Positions 20,201 to 29,150 of a DNA stretch of 64,000 bases are shown here, one piece after another. A program made the position numbers and the translations under genes. The stretch is from Rhodosporidiobolus odoratus. Taxonomy: Eukaryota; Basidiomycota; Microbotryomycetes; Sporidiobolales; Sporidiobolaceae. Every line of letters begins with the position of its first letter. Position 1 is the first letter of the stretch. The stretch is taken from positions 62,001-126,000 of the forward strand of contig JAOANU010000023.1 in the NCBI GenBank assembly GCA_034387635.1. The letters are read 5' to 3'. Under the pieces are notes generated by a model. That model made no database searches. It was not told the origin of the DNA and saw nothing but the letters and a program-made list of their open reading frames with translations.

Positions 20201-21800
20201 GGTACTGGCGGACTACGATTATCACCTTTCGTACGTACCTGGTGAACAGAACGCGGTGGCGGACAGTATGAGCCGCTTCTCCTTTGCTGAGGAAGAAGCC
20301 GCGTTGGCAGTCTGTGGTATCTCGGAGGTTTCCTTGTCAAGCACCTTTCTCAAGGAACTGAGCAGTGGCTACGTTGACGACCCATTTACTGCACAGATCC
20401 TCAAGAACCTGTCGTCGTCGTCGTCCTTCACATGCAAGGATGGTATATTGTACTTCGAAGGTTCAAGGATCGTCGTCCCCAAGGTAGTCGCACTCCGGGA
20501 GGCGCTTCTACACGACGCGCACGATACCTTAGGGCATTTGGGGCCGCGAAAAACCTTCGCCGCGCTGTCCGCATCGTTTTACTGGCCCGGGATGTCTAGG
20601 TCCGTACTTTCATACGTTTCCTCCTGCGATGGTTGTCAACGGAACAAGGCGCGGACTACAAAACGGTCAGGACAGCTCCATTCACTGCCTGTCCCACCCC
20701 GCGCCTTCTCAGACATTGCGCTGGATTTCGTTGGACCACTCCCTTCCTCCGAGGGCAAGGATATGTTATTAACGGTAACGGATCGCCTGACGGGTTATTC
20801 GAGATTGCTGCCTTGCAAGGCTACGGACGGGGCAAAGGAGATCGCGGAGTTGGTGTTCCGGGGTTGGTTCTGTTTGTTCGGTTTACCCGAACGAATGGTT
20901 TCAGACCGGGACAAACTATTCACTTCCAAGTTTTGGAGGACCTTGCATCGTCGTGCAGGTCTCCATTTACAGATGTCGACGGCCTTCCATCCAGAAACGG
21001 ACGGCAGAAGCGAACGTACCAACAAAACGGCGGTTCAGATTTTGCGACACTACGTCTCGCGTCAACAAAAGGACTGGGTACGTTATCTCGCTACTACCGA
21101 GTATGCGATAAACGCTGCCGTGAACGACTCCACAGGAACAACGCCTTTTGGACTCGTCCTCGGTTTTACTCCCAGTCTCTCCCCTTCCTCCCCGACCGAA
21201 CCCTCCTCCCTACCGGCAGTCGAAACCGTTCTTACCGACCGCAATTTAGCTATCATCTCAGCACGCGACGCTCTGGCCGCCGCTAAAATTCGCCAAGCGG
21301 AACAAGCGAACAAGAAACGCGGACCAGAAGTAACTTACGCCGTAGGCGACCTCGTCATGGTCGACTCAGCGGATCGAAGGGCGCGTTACAAGAGCAAGGG
21401 CGGCGACGTACGGGCGGCGAAGCTCTTTCCCCGCTGGGATGGGCCCTACGCCGTCGAAACATATTCATCAGACACCTCCACGGTCCGCCTTTCTCTCCCC
21501 GCCGACGATCGCGCGCATCCCGTCTTCCATACCTCCAAAATCAAACCTTACTCCTCCAACAACGCCGACTCCTTCCCCTCACGCCAACCACCTCGCCCTC
21601 AACCTATCGACGTCGACGGACAAGCGGAATATGAGGTGGAGGCGATCGTGGACGAAAAGGGAAAAGGGAGGACGAAGCGTTACCTCGTCAAGTGGGTTGG
21701 ATACCCGGACTCGGAGAATACGTGGGAGGCAGGAGGGAATGTGGAGGATACAGCCGCGTTGGATGTATGGCAGAAGAGGAATGTGGAGGCGGAGGTTTAG
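17241..21800 (+). CDS. Gag-Pol polyprotein of element B
   Basis: 1519 aa in one frame from the ATG at 17241. Gag is followed by a CX2CX6HX4C knuckle (GCFKCRKSFVNH, ~281-298), protease DSG (LTDSGSSFSLIS, ~385), reverse transcriptase with the normal GLCNAPATHQ and FVDD (~745), RNase H (MTDASQRGIGAVLLQ, ~897), integrase HHCC (HDAHDTLGHLG... CDGCQ), DDE residues (~1162, 1220, 1256), GPY and a chromodomain (EYEVEAIVDEKG... VKWVGYP, ~1464-1510). Chromodomains guide integration through histone marks in this branch, yet this copy landed in an exon of a gene relic. All catalytic residues are present. Confidence 0.97.
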   Translation: MTSTATVSAVNIYQPGKAPLLIDASPSGLNTFLRAAKLYSRTKNIKDAEDKVAYLGAGLSNFPELYNWYAVAVEEHEAKTYEGFVADLKRRALPRDFVWEAKGRIRGSKQGEEDFEDWLDEMRTLQLSLTEKVLSTRDFVEGLLYNMDTELSAVLRRGTALKNTGFHEDDLATLSFAATVPLAFTAPIDYEKFDREARDEWSKISSRRRSNAAQLKSLTKKAGNLSFTSRNVPSPTTTCANGTRTPTATVTVADSPRSTAGVTRPTKLTDYERDWLSATKGCFKCRKSFVNHESTDCTDWAPNGWVVRIPTGWKKGDPVPASPPVSGIGGVRAVHAVEEDEEIELPESLAYESDTSDEVEGCAFPPLSLTVGSGSRSRSALALTDSGSSFSLISDKLVRELGLEKARLSRPKRFRVAIRGGEEEIHQVSDFVRVPLRLTNGSWSAGITTLLIAPLEDPFDIILGVPFLRRHRIALTLHPEPRIMIDRKEGEPLDFLAPAFGPATAFDTLATEEGEEKASLVSKMASVCVTRLVEDAKTSKKEQEEMKERAAKLMEEFADLFPSVLPPLSSEMLASTTTRHRIRLVDTNKVHNQRGFSTPRKWREKWKRMLEEHIAAGRLRTSTSPYASAAFVVPKKDPEADPRWVNDYRSINSNTVKNRTPLPLPDVVLGDAARAQYWGKIDMTNAFFQTLMHPDDIAKTAIKTPWGLFEWTVMPQGLCNAPATHQARVNEALRHLIGVCCEAFVDDVIIYSSTLEEHEENCRAVLSALRVAGLYCSPKKTDLFTTHTEFLGHVISREGIQADPSKTEKIKNWARPKTVTQVRGFLGIVQYLRKFIPGLAEHTAVLTPLTRKGMTRIEHLWGKKEEKAFESIKRIVTSLPVLKPIDQDSKEPIWLMTDASQRGIGAVLLQGADWKTALPCGFYSRQYIAAEKNYPTHEQELLAVVAALKAWRMDLLGCHFRILTDHDTLKHFQTQATLSKRQARWTEVLADYDYHLSYVPGEQNAVADSMSRFSFAEEEAALAVCGISEVSLSSTFLKELSSGYVDDPFTAQILKNLSSSSSFTCKDGILYFEGSRIVVPKVVALREALLHDAHDTLGHLGPRKTFAALSASFYWPGMSRSVLSYVSSCDGCQRNKARTTKRSGQLHSLPVPPRAFSDIALDFVGPLPSSEGKDMLLTVTDRLTGYSRLLPCKATDGAKEIAELVFRGWFCLFGLPERMVSDRDKLFTSKFWRTLHRRAGLHLQMSTAFHPETDGRSERTNKTAVQILRHYVSRQQKDWVRYLATTEYAINAAVNDSTGTTPFGLVLGFTPSLSPSSPTEPSSLPAVETVLTDRNLAIISARDALAAAKIRQAEQANKKRGPEVTYAVGDLVMVDSADRRARYKSKGGDVRAAKLFPRWDGPYAVETYSSDTSTVRLSLPADDRAHPVFHTSKIKPYSSNNADSFPSRQPPRPQPIDVDGQAEYEVEAIVDEKGKGRTKRYLVKWVGYPDSENTWEAGGNVEDTAALDVWQKRNVEAEV

Positions 21801-21816
21801 CGAAGGGGCCTTCGCT

Positions 21817-21834
21817 GGAGAGGGAGGGGAGGGG
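21817..21834 (+). promoter_or_regulatory. Polypurine tract of element B
   Basis: Eighteen purines (GGAGAGGGAGGGGAGGGG) immediately before the right LTR. Confidence 0.85.
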
Positions 21835-22079
21835 TGTAAGGCCACGGCCTTACCACAGAAGACGAGAGGGAGGTCAGGGGGGATCAATGTTGAATGATGG
21901 ACGGAAGTTGAAGGACGCTCGTGCAACAACCTGGCTTTCTCTCTACGCATTCGCTCACAGAGATTGTCCAGGTTCGTTGATCTCACTTTGTAGTTCTCAA
22001 CGCATTCGCTCACAGAGATTGTCCAGTGCAACCAAGCGCTGTTTCTCTTTAGTGTTGGTCGAGAGAACTCGACCTTCCA
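21835..22079 (+). repeat. Right LTR of element B
   Basis: 245-bp copy identical by eye to 16774-17018; followed by CTTTG. Confidence 0.97.
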
Positions 22080-22849
22080 CTTTGTCGAGGGTCAGTGTTT
22101 GCCGACTGTGTCCAGCTCAGTAGTACGGGTCGGTAAAGCGGAGTTCGACGTGTTGAATTGTACTTGGCGAGACTGACAGGAGGGGCACGAGTGTCTCCAG
22201 GGAAAGATTGACCAACGTTCAGGACGTGATCTGGGCCAGTTTCGGTTTCAGACCCGGAATGAGGACAAGGTTGAGGAAGCTGACCGGTTCCGGTCTTCTT
22301 GAGGGGACGAGCAACCGAGTCAGACTGGTACCGGGGACTCGACACCTATGCTCTGGAGAAACCTGCTAAAGACCTTTTCCACATCGATATACGGCAGGTC
22401 AAACTCGAGGTGTTGCAGCTTTGGAAAGTGCAGGAGGTGAAAAACCTCTGCCATCCGCGAGATAGCTTGTTTGGTCTGTAGCTTTCGACGGAGCGAGACA
22501 GAGGTACAAAGTTGCGCGACTCGGGAGGAGGGGAGGTCGGCGGAATGCAGAGGGGATGTCGAGGCGAAGTAGAGGGGCTGTCAAGAAAACGCAGAGTATC
22601 GGGACCAGTTTACGAGTCCAAGAGAGCAAGAGTATGACGCACAGCGAATAGGTAAGGAATAGACAAGTCCCGCTTGCCTTTGCAGGTCATGCTCATGGCT
22701 TGAAGAGACGGAACGACCGGGTCTGACTCCTTAATCGCACACGCATCCGTCCGCGCTGTGCCGGCGTTTTGCCCATCACACTCGTCGCCTCGTCGGAGGT
22801 TGAATAGGATGCGTTGATGCGTCTCGGGTGGAAGGGAGTTGAAAGACAT
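22080..22849 (-). pseudogene. F-box/LRR-like pseudogene, 5' segment
   Basis: ATG at 22849 begins MSFNSLPPETHQRILFNL, an F-box-like start close to the intact paralog at 37074 (MSFSTLPFELKELIVDVV). It continues through SLQAMSMTCKGKRDLSIPYL, a GTGCGT...TGACAG intron, and PLYFASTSPLHSADLPSSRV. Later frames carry leucine-rich stretches (SFLNLVLIPGLKPKLAQI; TLVNLSLETLVPLLSV; IQHVELRFTDPYY) but with in-frame TGA codons after AQITS and after DPYY. The gene is thus dead by point mutation as well as by insertion. F-box proteins bind Skp1 in ubiquitin ligases; that role is inferred from the family. Confidence 0.75.
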
Positions 22850-23063
22850 TTTCTTGAAACAATGGAGACCGACGGTCAGAGGGTGGGGGACGACGGGTTA
22901 TGGTTGAGCGGACTGTGATGGACGTCTAGCACTGTTGGAAAGCTCTCGGGTGCGATCTTTGGAGCAACGACAGGCGATAGCGGAAGTCAAGTCTGATCGA
23001 GGACCCACTCTGCCTTCCCTCCCACTTCCTCGTCTCTTGTAACCTCTGACCGCTGGAATCAGC

Positions 23064-26000
23064 ATGGCTGCACCTCCACCGCCTCCACCTGGATTCCCTG
23101 CAGCCGCCGGGTCCTTCGTCCTGCCCGTCCCACCGCCCTGGACAGAACACAAGGGTGAGCCAACTCTCCTCACCGCCAGCACAGCCTCTAGGACTATGCA
23201 GGCAGGTCATACAGTATTGCTTGCGTAGCGAGAATGCCTGGGCGTACCGGACGGCTTAGCATGTGCGGTCCTCGACCTCAGCAGGACGAGCGGAGCCGGG
23301 CGGCAATGTCATGGATGTCAAAGGTCTACCGGACAGGACATTTCTAAGGGCGAGAATATGTGCAGGGTAGTCATTAAGCATTAGGGAGCTCTACTGACCT
23401 CCCGGAAAACTCCACAGCTCCCGGAGGTCAACCCTACTGGTTCAACCCGATCACCAACGTCTCAACCTACACTCGCCCCGGTCCCCCTCCTCCACCCGGC
23501 TTCCCCAATGGTCTCCCTCCACCCCCTCCAGGCTTCCCGATCGCTGGCATGCCCCCACCCCCCGCCGGCTTTCCTATCGCTTCCATCCCTGCCCCATCCG
23601 CTCCGGCCCAACTCCCTCCCCTACACTTTACCGCTACAGGTGAATTGAAACAAGGTGCGGCAGCAGGAGAGAAAAAGAAGGAGAAAAAGGAAAAGCCAAA
23701 GGAGAAACTTCCGATTGAAGGCTCGGTTTGGATTCGCGTTACGACGAACAAGGGGAATGTCTTCTTTTCGAATAAGGAGACTAAGGAGAGTGTTTGGACG
23801 GTACCGGAAGAGATCAAAGAGCAGGTTGAGGAGATCGAGAAGAAGGAGCGAGAGGAGAGGGAGGAGAAGGAGCGGGAGGAAAGGGAGGAGAGGGAAAAGA
23901 TGGAGGCGGAAGAAGCGGCTGCGGCGGGAGGGAGGAAACGAAAAGCGGACGAGGACCAGGGTGAGGCTGAGGAGAGCTTGCCGGCAGAGGACGACCAACA
24001 CAAGTCCACCCTCGACCTCGAAATTGAAGGTACAAACGGCACCTCTTCCTCTGCTCTTCCTGAGAAACCTACCTCCCCACCACCCCAAGCCGACGAACCA
24101 CCGAAGAAGAAGAAACAGAAGAAGCGCGTCGTCACCTCTCTCGAAGAACTCGAGGCGGGTGACCTCGAGTCAAAAGAGCCGGTGAAGAAGGTCAAGAAAG
24201 AGGAATCTGGGGCAGGAGAAGAGGAGAGCGAGGAGGATTGGCAGAGACAGATTGCCGAACAGATGGCGATGGAGGCGGCGGAGGCTGAGGGTGGTAAACC
24301 AGCCGTGGAGGAAGTGAAGCCGACGGAGGTCAAGGTTGATGTGCCGGACATGGACCAGGTCGAGGCTGGGGCGCTGTACAAGGTGCGCTGTTCCTCTACA
24401 GCATGACGTTGTCCTTCGCTTACAAGCACCCTCAACAGATTCTCCTTGGCGAGCGTGACATCAACCCCATGGCGCCGTTCGAGCAGGAACTGCCGAAATT
24501 CGTTGCAGACCCTCGGTATCACGGTACGCTCTCTCCACCCTTTGTCCTTAGTATTGCCTATGAATCACGCGTGCGAGATGCTGAATACGCTTCCTATATC
24601 GCTACAGCTGTCAAGACCAACCGAGACCGACGCGACATCTTTGACGAGTTCTGCAAGGAGAAGCTTCGGGAACAGCGAGCGGCGAAGAAGAAGAATGTTG
24701 AGCAAGGCAAGAAGGTTGACGTGCGTTGCTCTTCCTTCCGGGCCATCTATTTGGGCTGAAGCATCTCTTTCCTCCCTCTCCAGCCCCTCGTCGCCTTTCG
24801 CACTCTCCTCTCCACCTTCGTAACTTCTACCCGAACCCACTTCAGCGACTTCAAACGCTCTCATCAACGAGACGCCCGGTATCGCGAGTTTGGTAAGACG
24901 GAAGGCGATCGGGAGAAGGAGTTTAAGAAATTCTTGAGGGAACTGGGCGAGGAAAAGAGGAAGAAGGCGGAGATAGTCGAGAGGGACTTTAGGGAAATGT
25001 TGAGGGAGGATGGAGAGATCAGGCAAGGGGATAAATGGTCGGAGGTACATTCCCTCGGACTGTGTTACTTCCCTTTGGGGAGTGCGGCTTACGTGTCCTT
25101 CCCGTTTCGCTTCCTCGTCTGTGCAGGTCAAAAAGCGACATGCGAACGACCCTCGCTATGTCGCCGTTAACTCGTCCTCGCTCCGAGAACAGCTCTTCGG
25201 CAAGCACCTATCTTCCCTTGCCTCAGGTTCCCGCCCTCCCCCACCCTCCGCCTCCACTGCCTCTTCGACCAAACCCCAGCCGACGAAAGAAGATAAGGCA
25301 GCGCGAGCGGCTGCGAGCTTAAAGGAGCGGGAGGAAAAGGTCAGGATGGACAAGATGAAGCAAGACAGGGATGCTCAGCGAGCGAGGGGGAACCTTGGGA
25401 AGGAAGAGGCGGAGAGGGAGTTCGGGCAGCTCCTTGTCGATGCAGTGCGGGATCACAAAGTGAGTCTCTCACCTATCCGACCCCTGCCTTGCAGAGCTGA
25501 CCATGCCCCCTGCGAGTCGCAGGCTCGTTTCGAAGACCTAGTCCCGACACTCTCCCGCGATCCCCGCTTCGATGCCCCCTCTCTCTACCCCCCTGACAAG
25601 CGCCGCCTCTTCGATCAACATCAGCAGAAGCTATATCGTGCCCGCCTCTCCGACGTTGAATCCCTCTTCGCGCAACACTCTCCCAAACTCACGACACCCT
25701 TCCACTCTGTTCTCCCGTCCATCTCCTCCGACCCTCACGTCACTCGCCTAGTCTCGCAAGACTTTGACTCCCTCGAGAGACTGTACGATTCCTGGCTCAA
25801 CAAGCGGACCCAAAAAGCCCGTCAAGATTTCACGCAAATGTTGAAGGAGAACGCCGTGGTTGAGCATTGGGGTCGGTTGAAGAAGTTGGAGAAGAGTGAA
25901 GAGGTCAAGTTAATTGAAGAGGAGGGGAAGAGGAATGACGAGAGTGATGAGGAGGAGATCGGGATTAGGGAGATGGCGGAACAGGTGGATATGAAGGCTA

Positions 26001-26227
26001 TTCATGCGGTTCTTATGGTGCGCTCTTTCTTCCCCTCTCTCTTCCTTCGTCGGCTCTCTCATACCTTCTAAGCTTCCGAGCCGTTACTGACCGCTGTCAG
26101 AATCGACCTGCAGCAAGACAAGCGTTACCTCGAATTCGATCACATGCCGGAAGACCGACACCGATGGATTGAAGAATACGTCGAGGGTCTGTCGGCGCCT
26201 AAAACGACTATGCATCAGCGGGATTAG
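23064..26227 (+). CDS. WW/FF-domain transcription-splicing factor (TCERG1/Prp40 class)
   Basis: Eight exons (23064-23154, 23418-24382, 24439-24523, 24608-24720, 24784-25044, 25127-25459, 25523-26017, 26114-26227) give 818 aa. A Pro-rich N-terminus holds a WW domain (PPWTEHKAPGGQPYWFNPIT) split by intron 1; a second WW-like unit follows (WIRVTTNKGNVFFSNKETKE). Then come a long charged Lys/Glu region and several FF domains (LLGERDINPMAPFEQELPKF; FKRSHQRDARYREF; FEDLVPTLSRDPRF). Proteins of this build link RNA polymerase II CTD with the spliceosome in the nucleus. WW plus separated FF domains fits TCERG1/CA150; yeast Prp40 or Urn1 are alternatives. The intron 2 acceptor (24438) was chosen over an in-frame one 12 nt upstream because the result matches the FF start. 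Confidence 0.9.
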
Positions 26228-27030
26228 ATTCGGATGTACTCGCAGATGCACATCGCAACGAAGAAGGTTCGCCTTGCTATTGCCTTACTCCTATCTCTCC
26301 TTCGGCAAGATATGTGAGTCCCTCTCCCAGTGCGTACTGAGCGCAGCCTTACACGGGCCGCTCGCCTCTCGCGCTTGGCTCGTACCGTCGTGGCAGTAGG
26401 AGGTGTTGAGGCCGTCATGGCGAGACTTTCCCGCTTCGACCTTCTCAAGTCCGGCTGTCAACTCGTTGTGGCCTTTCCAAGCGAATTTCACAGCGCATGA
26501 CCAGCCATTCTACCACCTAAGCTCGAGATCTCGATCCGCTCAGCGGTCCCCGGGGAAAGAGGCCACAAGCAAGCGGGTCTGAAGCGGCCTTCTCAAGTCT
26601 CGATTGGTTCGCTACCGCTTGATCGAGTCAACTGTGTTGTCAAGCCTTCTCACACGGTCTTGGCACGCCTCATCAAGTATTATCCGCTACATCTCGACCT
26701 GAATCACGGAGAAGACGTCGTCCAAACTCCTGCGAACCCGTTGCGCCGTATCGGGCGAGGCGATCTGAGCCAGGTCCTGGTCAATCCAGGCGAGCAAGCG
26801 CGCATAAGACTCCATCAGATACTCCGACTTGTACATGACCGGGCGATTCGGTGAGACCTGGATCTCTCACAACGCAAAAAGAATGAGCGCTTTGTGGCGA
26901 AGTTGAGCAAGCCGAGGTACGAAACCGCCCATGACCATGGGATTGCGGACCGTGGTGATGAACTGGAGTTCAAGGTTACCGAGAATGTCAAAGGGGGCAG
27001 TAGGCATTTCACCGCTTAGCATGCGTGCGC
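26228..27030 (-). pseudogene. Unidentified coding relic
   Basis: On the minus strand from 27006 a protein-like frame reads MPTAPFDILGNLELQFITTV, continues MVMGGFVPRLAQLRHKALIL, meets TGA, then YKSEYLMESYARLLAWIDQD and SLDDVFSVIQVEM before TAG. Beyond the stop the same frame still looks coding (RIILDEACQDRVRRLDN). Amphipathic content suggests a real protein once; one stop could fall in an intron, but not all of them. I do not recognise the family. It may be a MYND or F-box relative too decayed to identify. Confidence 0.35.
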
Positions 27031-27050
27031 GTTGACAAGATGGAGGTTTT

Positions 27051-27080
27051 CGGTGGCGGTGGCGGTGGCGGTGGCGGCGG
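27051..27080. repeat. Short GGTGGC minisatellite
   Basis: About four and a half copies of a 6-bp GGTGGC unit. No coding role is evident. Confidence 0.8.
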
Positions 27081-29150
27081 CTCTACCTTCTGTGACGGCG
27101 TCAATGCAGGGCTGTAAATGGGCTGTCAGCTTCATTGTCGTTTACATGACAAGCTGAATCTAGCGAAGGAGACAAGGAAAGACTTGCCTCGATCCTGCGC
27201 CCTGGCGGTACCTGAGAAAGGTATGGAAAGCGCGCTCAAGACTGTAAGGAGGGTGGCGCGCGCCCGGGGGGGGGGCTCGAGGAAGAGAAGTGCTGGGACT
27301 CCTTTGTTTCTGTTCTCCGCTGCGGCCTTGGTGAGAAGGGGGACTTTGCAAGGGGACGGGTTGGCGCCGCAGACAAGACAGTCTCCGCTTTGGACTGGTT
27401 TGGTGTTCTGCATCGTCTGGAGTGACTTGAACGAAGCTCGAGATGATTCAGTTGAGCGCGAGTTGCTGAAGGCGAGCGGAGGCGACGACGTAGATGGATG
27501 GCAGGCGGTGAGCGCGGACTAGGGGCGACTGATATAGAGCTGTGACTTGACTTCGCTGGCAGCGAGCCGCAGATTTGGGTCACGCAAGGCTGTGAAGGGC
27601 AAGAGCTGGCCAGGTGACTCATTTCCCGCCCCTCGGCGCAGTATGGCTCGACTTGCATTATCCAGCTGGCTAGCACTCTCCTTGTGGACTCGCGGGTCAG
27701 TCGGTGTACCTGTCCCACGTGGCATGGCCCGTGAGCCGCGCTGCCAGTGGCTATCCTCTTTTCTTGCCTCTATTTTATCGTCCCGATTCTACCGCTGAAA
27801 GCCCATATCTCAGGGCTATCCGGGCGCCTCGTCTGTGTGAACCGTGGTCTGTGAGCTAGGCGCAGGCTGTATGTGCGGGTCCGGGACGAACAACGGTACT
27901 CGCAGACAAACCTGCTGTTTTCTGCTTCTACTTGCCGGTTCAATGAGCTCTTGCCGTGCGATCGACTCGCTAAATGTGCTTCTCCCTTGAGAGAAGCGTC
28001 TGGAGAGCAGAAGAGAGCGATAAGCCTTGGAGGGAACAGGCTTACTCTGCTTCCGCTCACCACACCAAGTTCCGCCTTCTCAACCTCCCCTCAACTACTT
28101 CTTCTCTTCGACTCCGCCGCAATACTCAACTCCCCTCCTGCTCCCTAAACTAACACTCGCCACCACCGGCTCTTCCAGACCTCCCTGTATGTGACTCCAG
28201 GTCTCCACCTGCCGCACGCTTGTCCACCTCAGAGCGCCCACTCCGTTCATGCAGAGTTTGCAATGCCGCGAGCAGAGGCGGCCAATAGGATAGTGAGACG
28301 CTTTTCTCGGGCCACTCCGTTATCGCATTCTGCCCAGTGACGCAAAGAAGCGCTCTGCTCACGAGCAAGTCCATGTGGAGAGGGGAGGTAGAAGATAAGG
28401 CAAATTGAGAAGGTCAAATGAACAAAATGAAAAAAGGCATCGTACGCTGCCGCAGTAGTTCTCCGGCTTCGTGACTCCTCGATAGAATCGGGACTAGCCG
28501 CTAGATGCCGCACTGCACGGCTCCACCGCTGGTCAGGCAGTACGGGGCAGGAAGAGAGCAGATAGAAAGAGGACGGTTTTCTTCTTCCATCCTTGCTTTC
28601 CTTCCACGGAGTGCCAGCTCTATCCGAGGTCCCTTCGACCAAGCACCTGCAGCACAGAGTTGACAGACAACATGAAACGGCCCTGCGCGGGGAGCCCAGC
28701 GCCGGAAACCTGGGGTCATCCGGTCATCTGGGAGCGTTCGGAATGTCGGTCGGAATGACCCGACGTGAAGCGCGGCAGCGTGAGATAGCAGGATTGAGTC
28801 ATGGTGACCATGGGGAAAAGAGCTACACCCCTACTCGGCTTCTCTCTCGTTGCTAACTCTCCTTTCGAGTGTCCTGTCCGTCCCCCCCCTTCAGATGAGA
28901 TGGACTACAGGGGGGTCGCAATTTAGCGTCCCTTCTCGGGGCCATCTGCTGTCAATCGGCTCCCTAACTCCGTTTGGCAGTGTCACACAAAGAGCGCTGG
29001 TAACTTGACCGCATTCTGTGCAGTCCTTTCACGCCGCTTATTGAAACTTCCAGCCGACCCCATCACTCATCCACTCGAGGCCGCCTTAGCACCCACCGAC
29101 GTTTCAGATTCCACCAAAGAACTCGGCTATCGACCAGCAGTAGCTTCGCC
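27081..29150. other. Long stretch without a supported gene
   Basis: Two kilobases between the relic and the Zn2Cys6 gene. Frames on both strands are short and inconsistent, with no recognisable protein, RNA gene or mobile element. Part of it must be the promoter of the gene at 29151. Confidence 0.4.

Larger units (their letters stand above)
16769..22084 (+). mobile_element. Ty3/gypsy chromovirus B, complete, with CTTTG target duplication
   Basis: The element proper is 16774-22079, flanked by CTTTG (16769-16773 and 22080-22084). The two 245-bp LTRs read identical, so this is a very recent insertion. It is related to element A in layout and protein but clearly a different family (LTR length and sequence differ). 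One Gag-Pol frame (17241-21800) is intact and a polypurine tract (21817-21834) precedes the right LTR. Same orientation as A, antisense to the pseudogene. Confidence 0.97.

Noticed and set aside
23467..24522. Large minus-strand open frame (351 codons) opposite the TCERG1-like gene
   Set aside because: Ser-rich shadow of the Lys/Glu-rich coding strand; no domain or splice logic.
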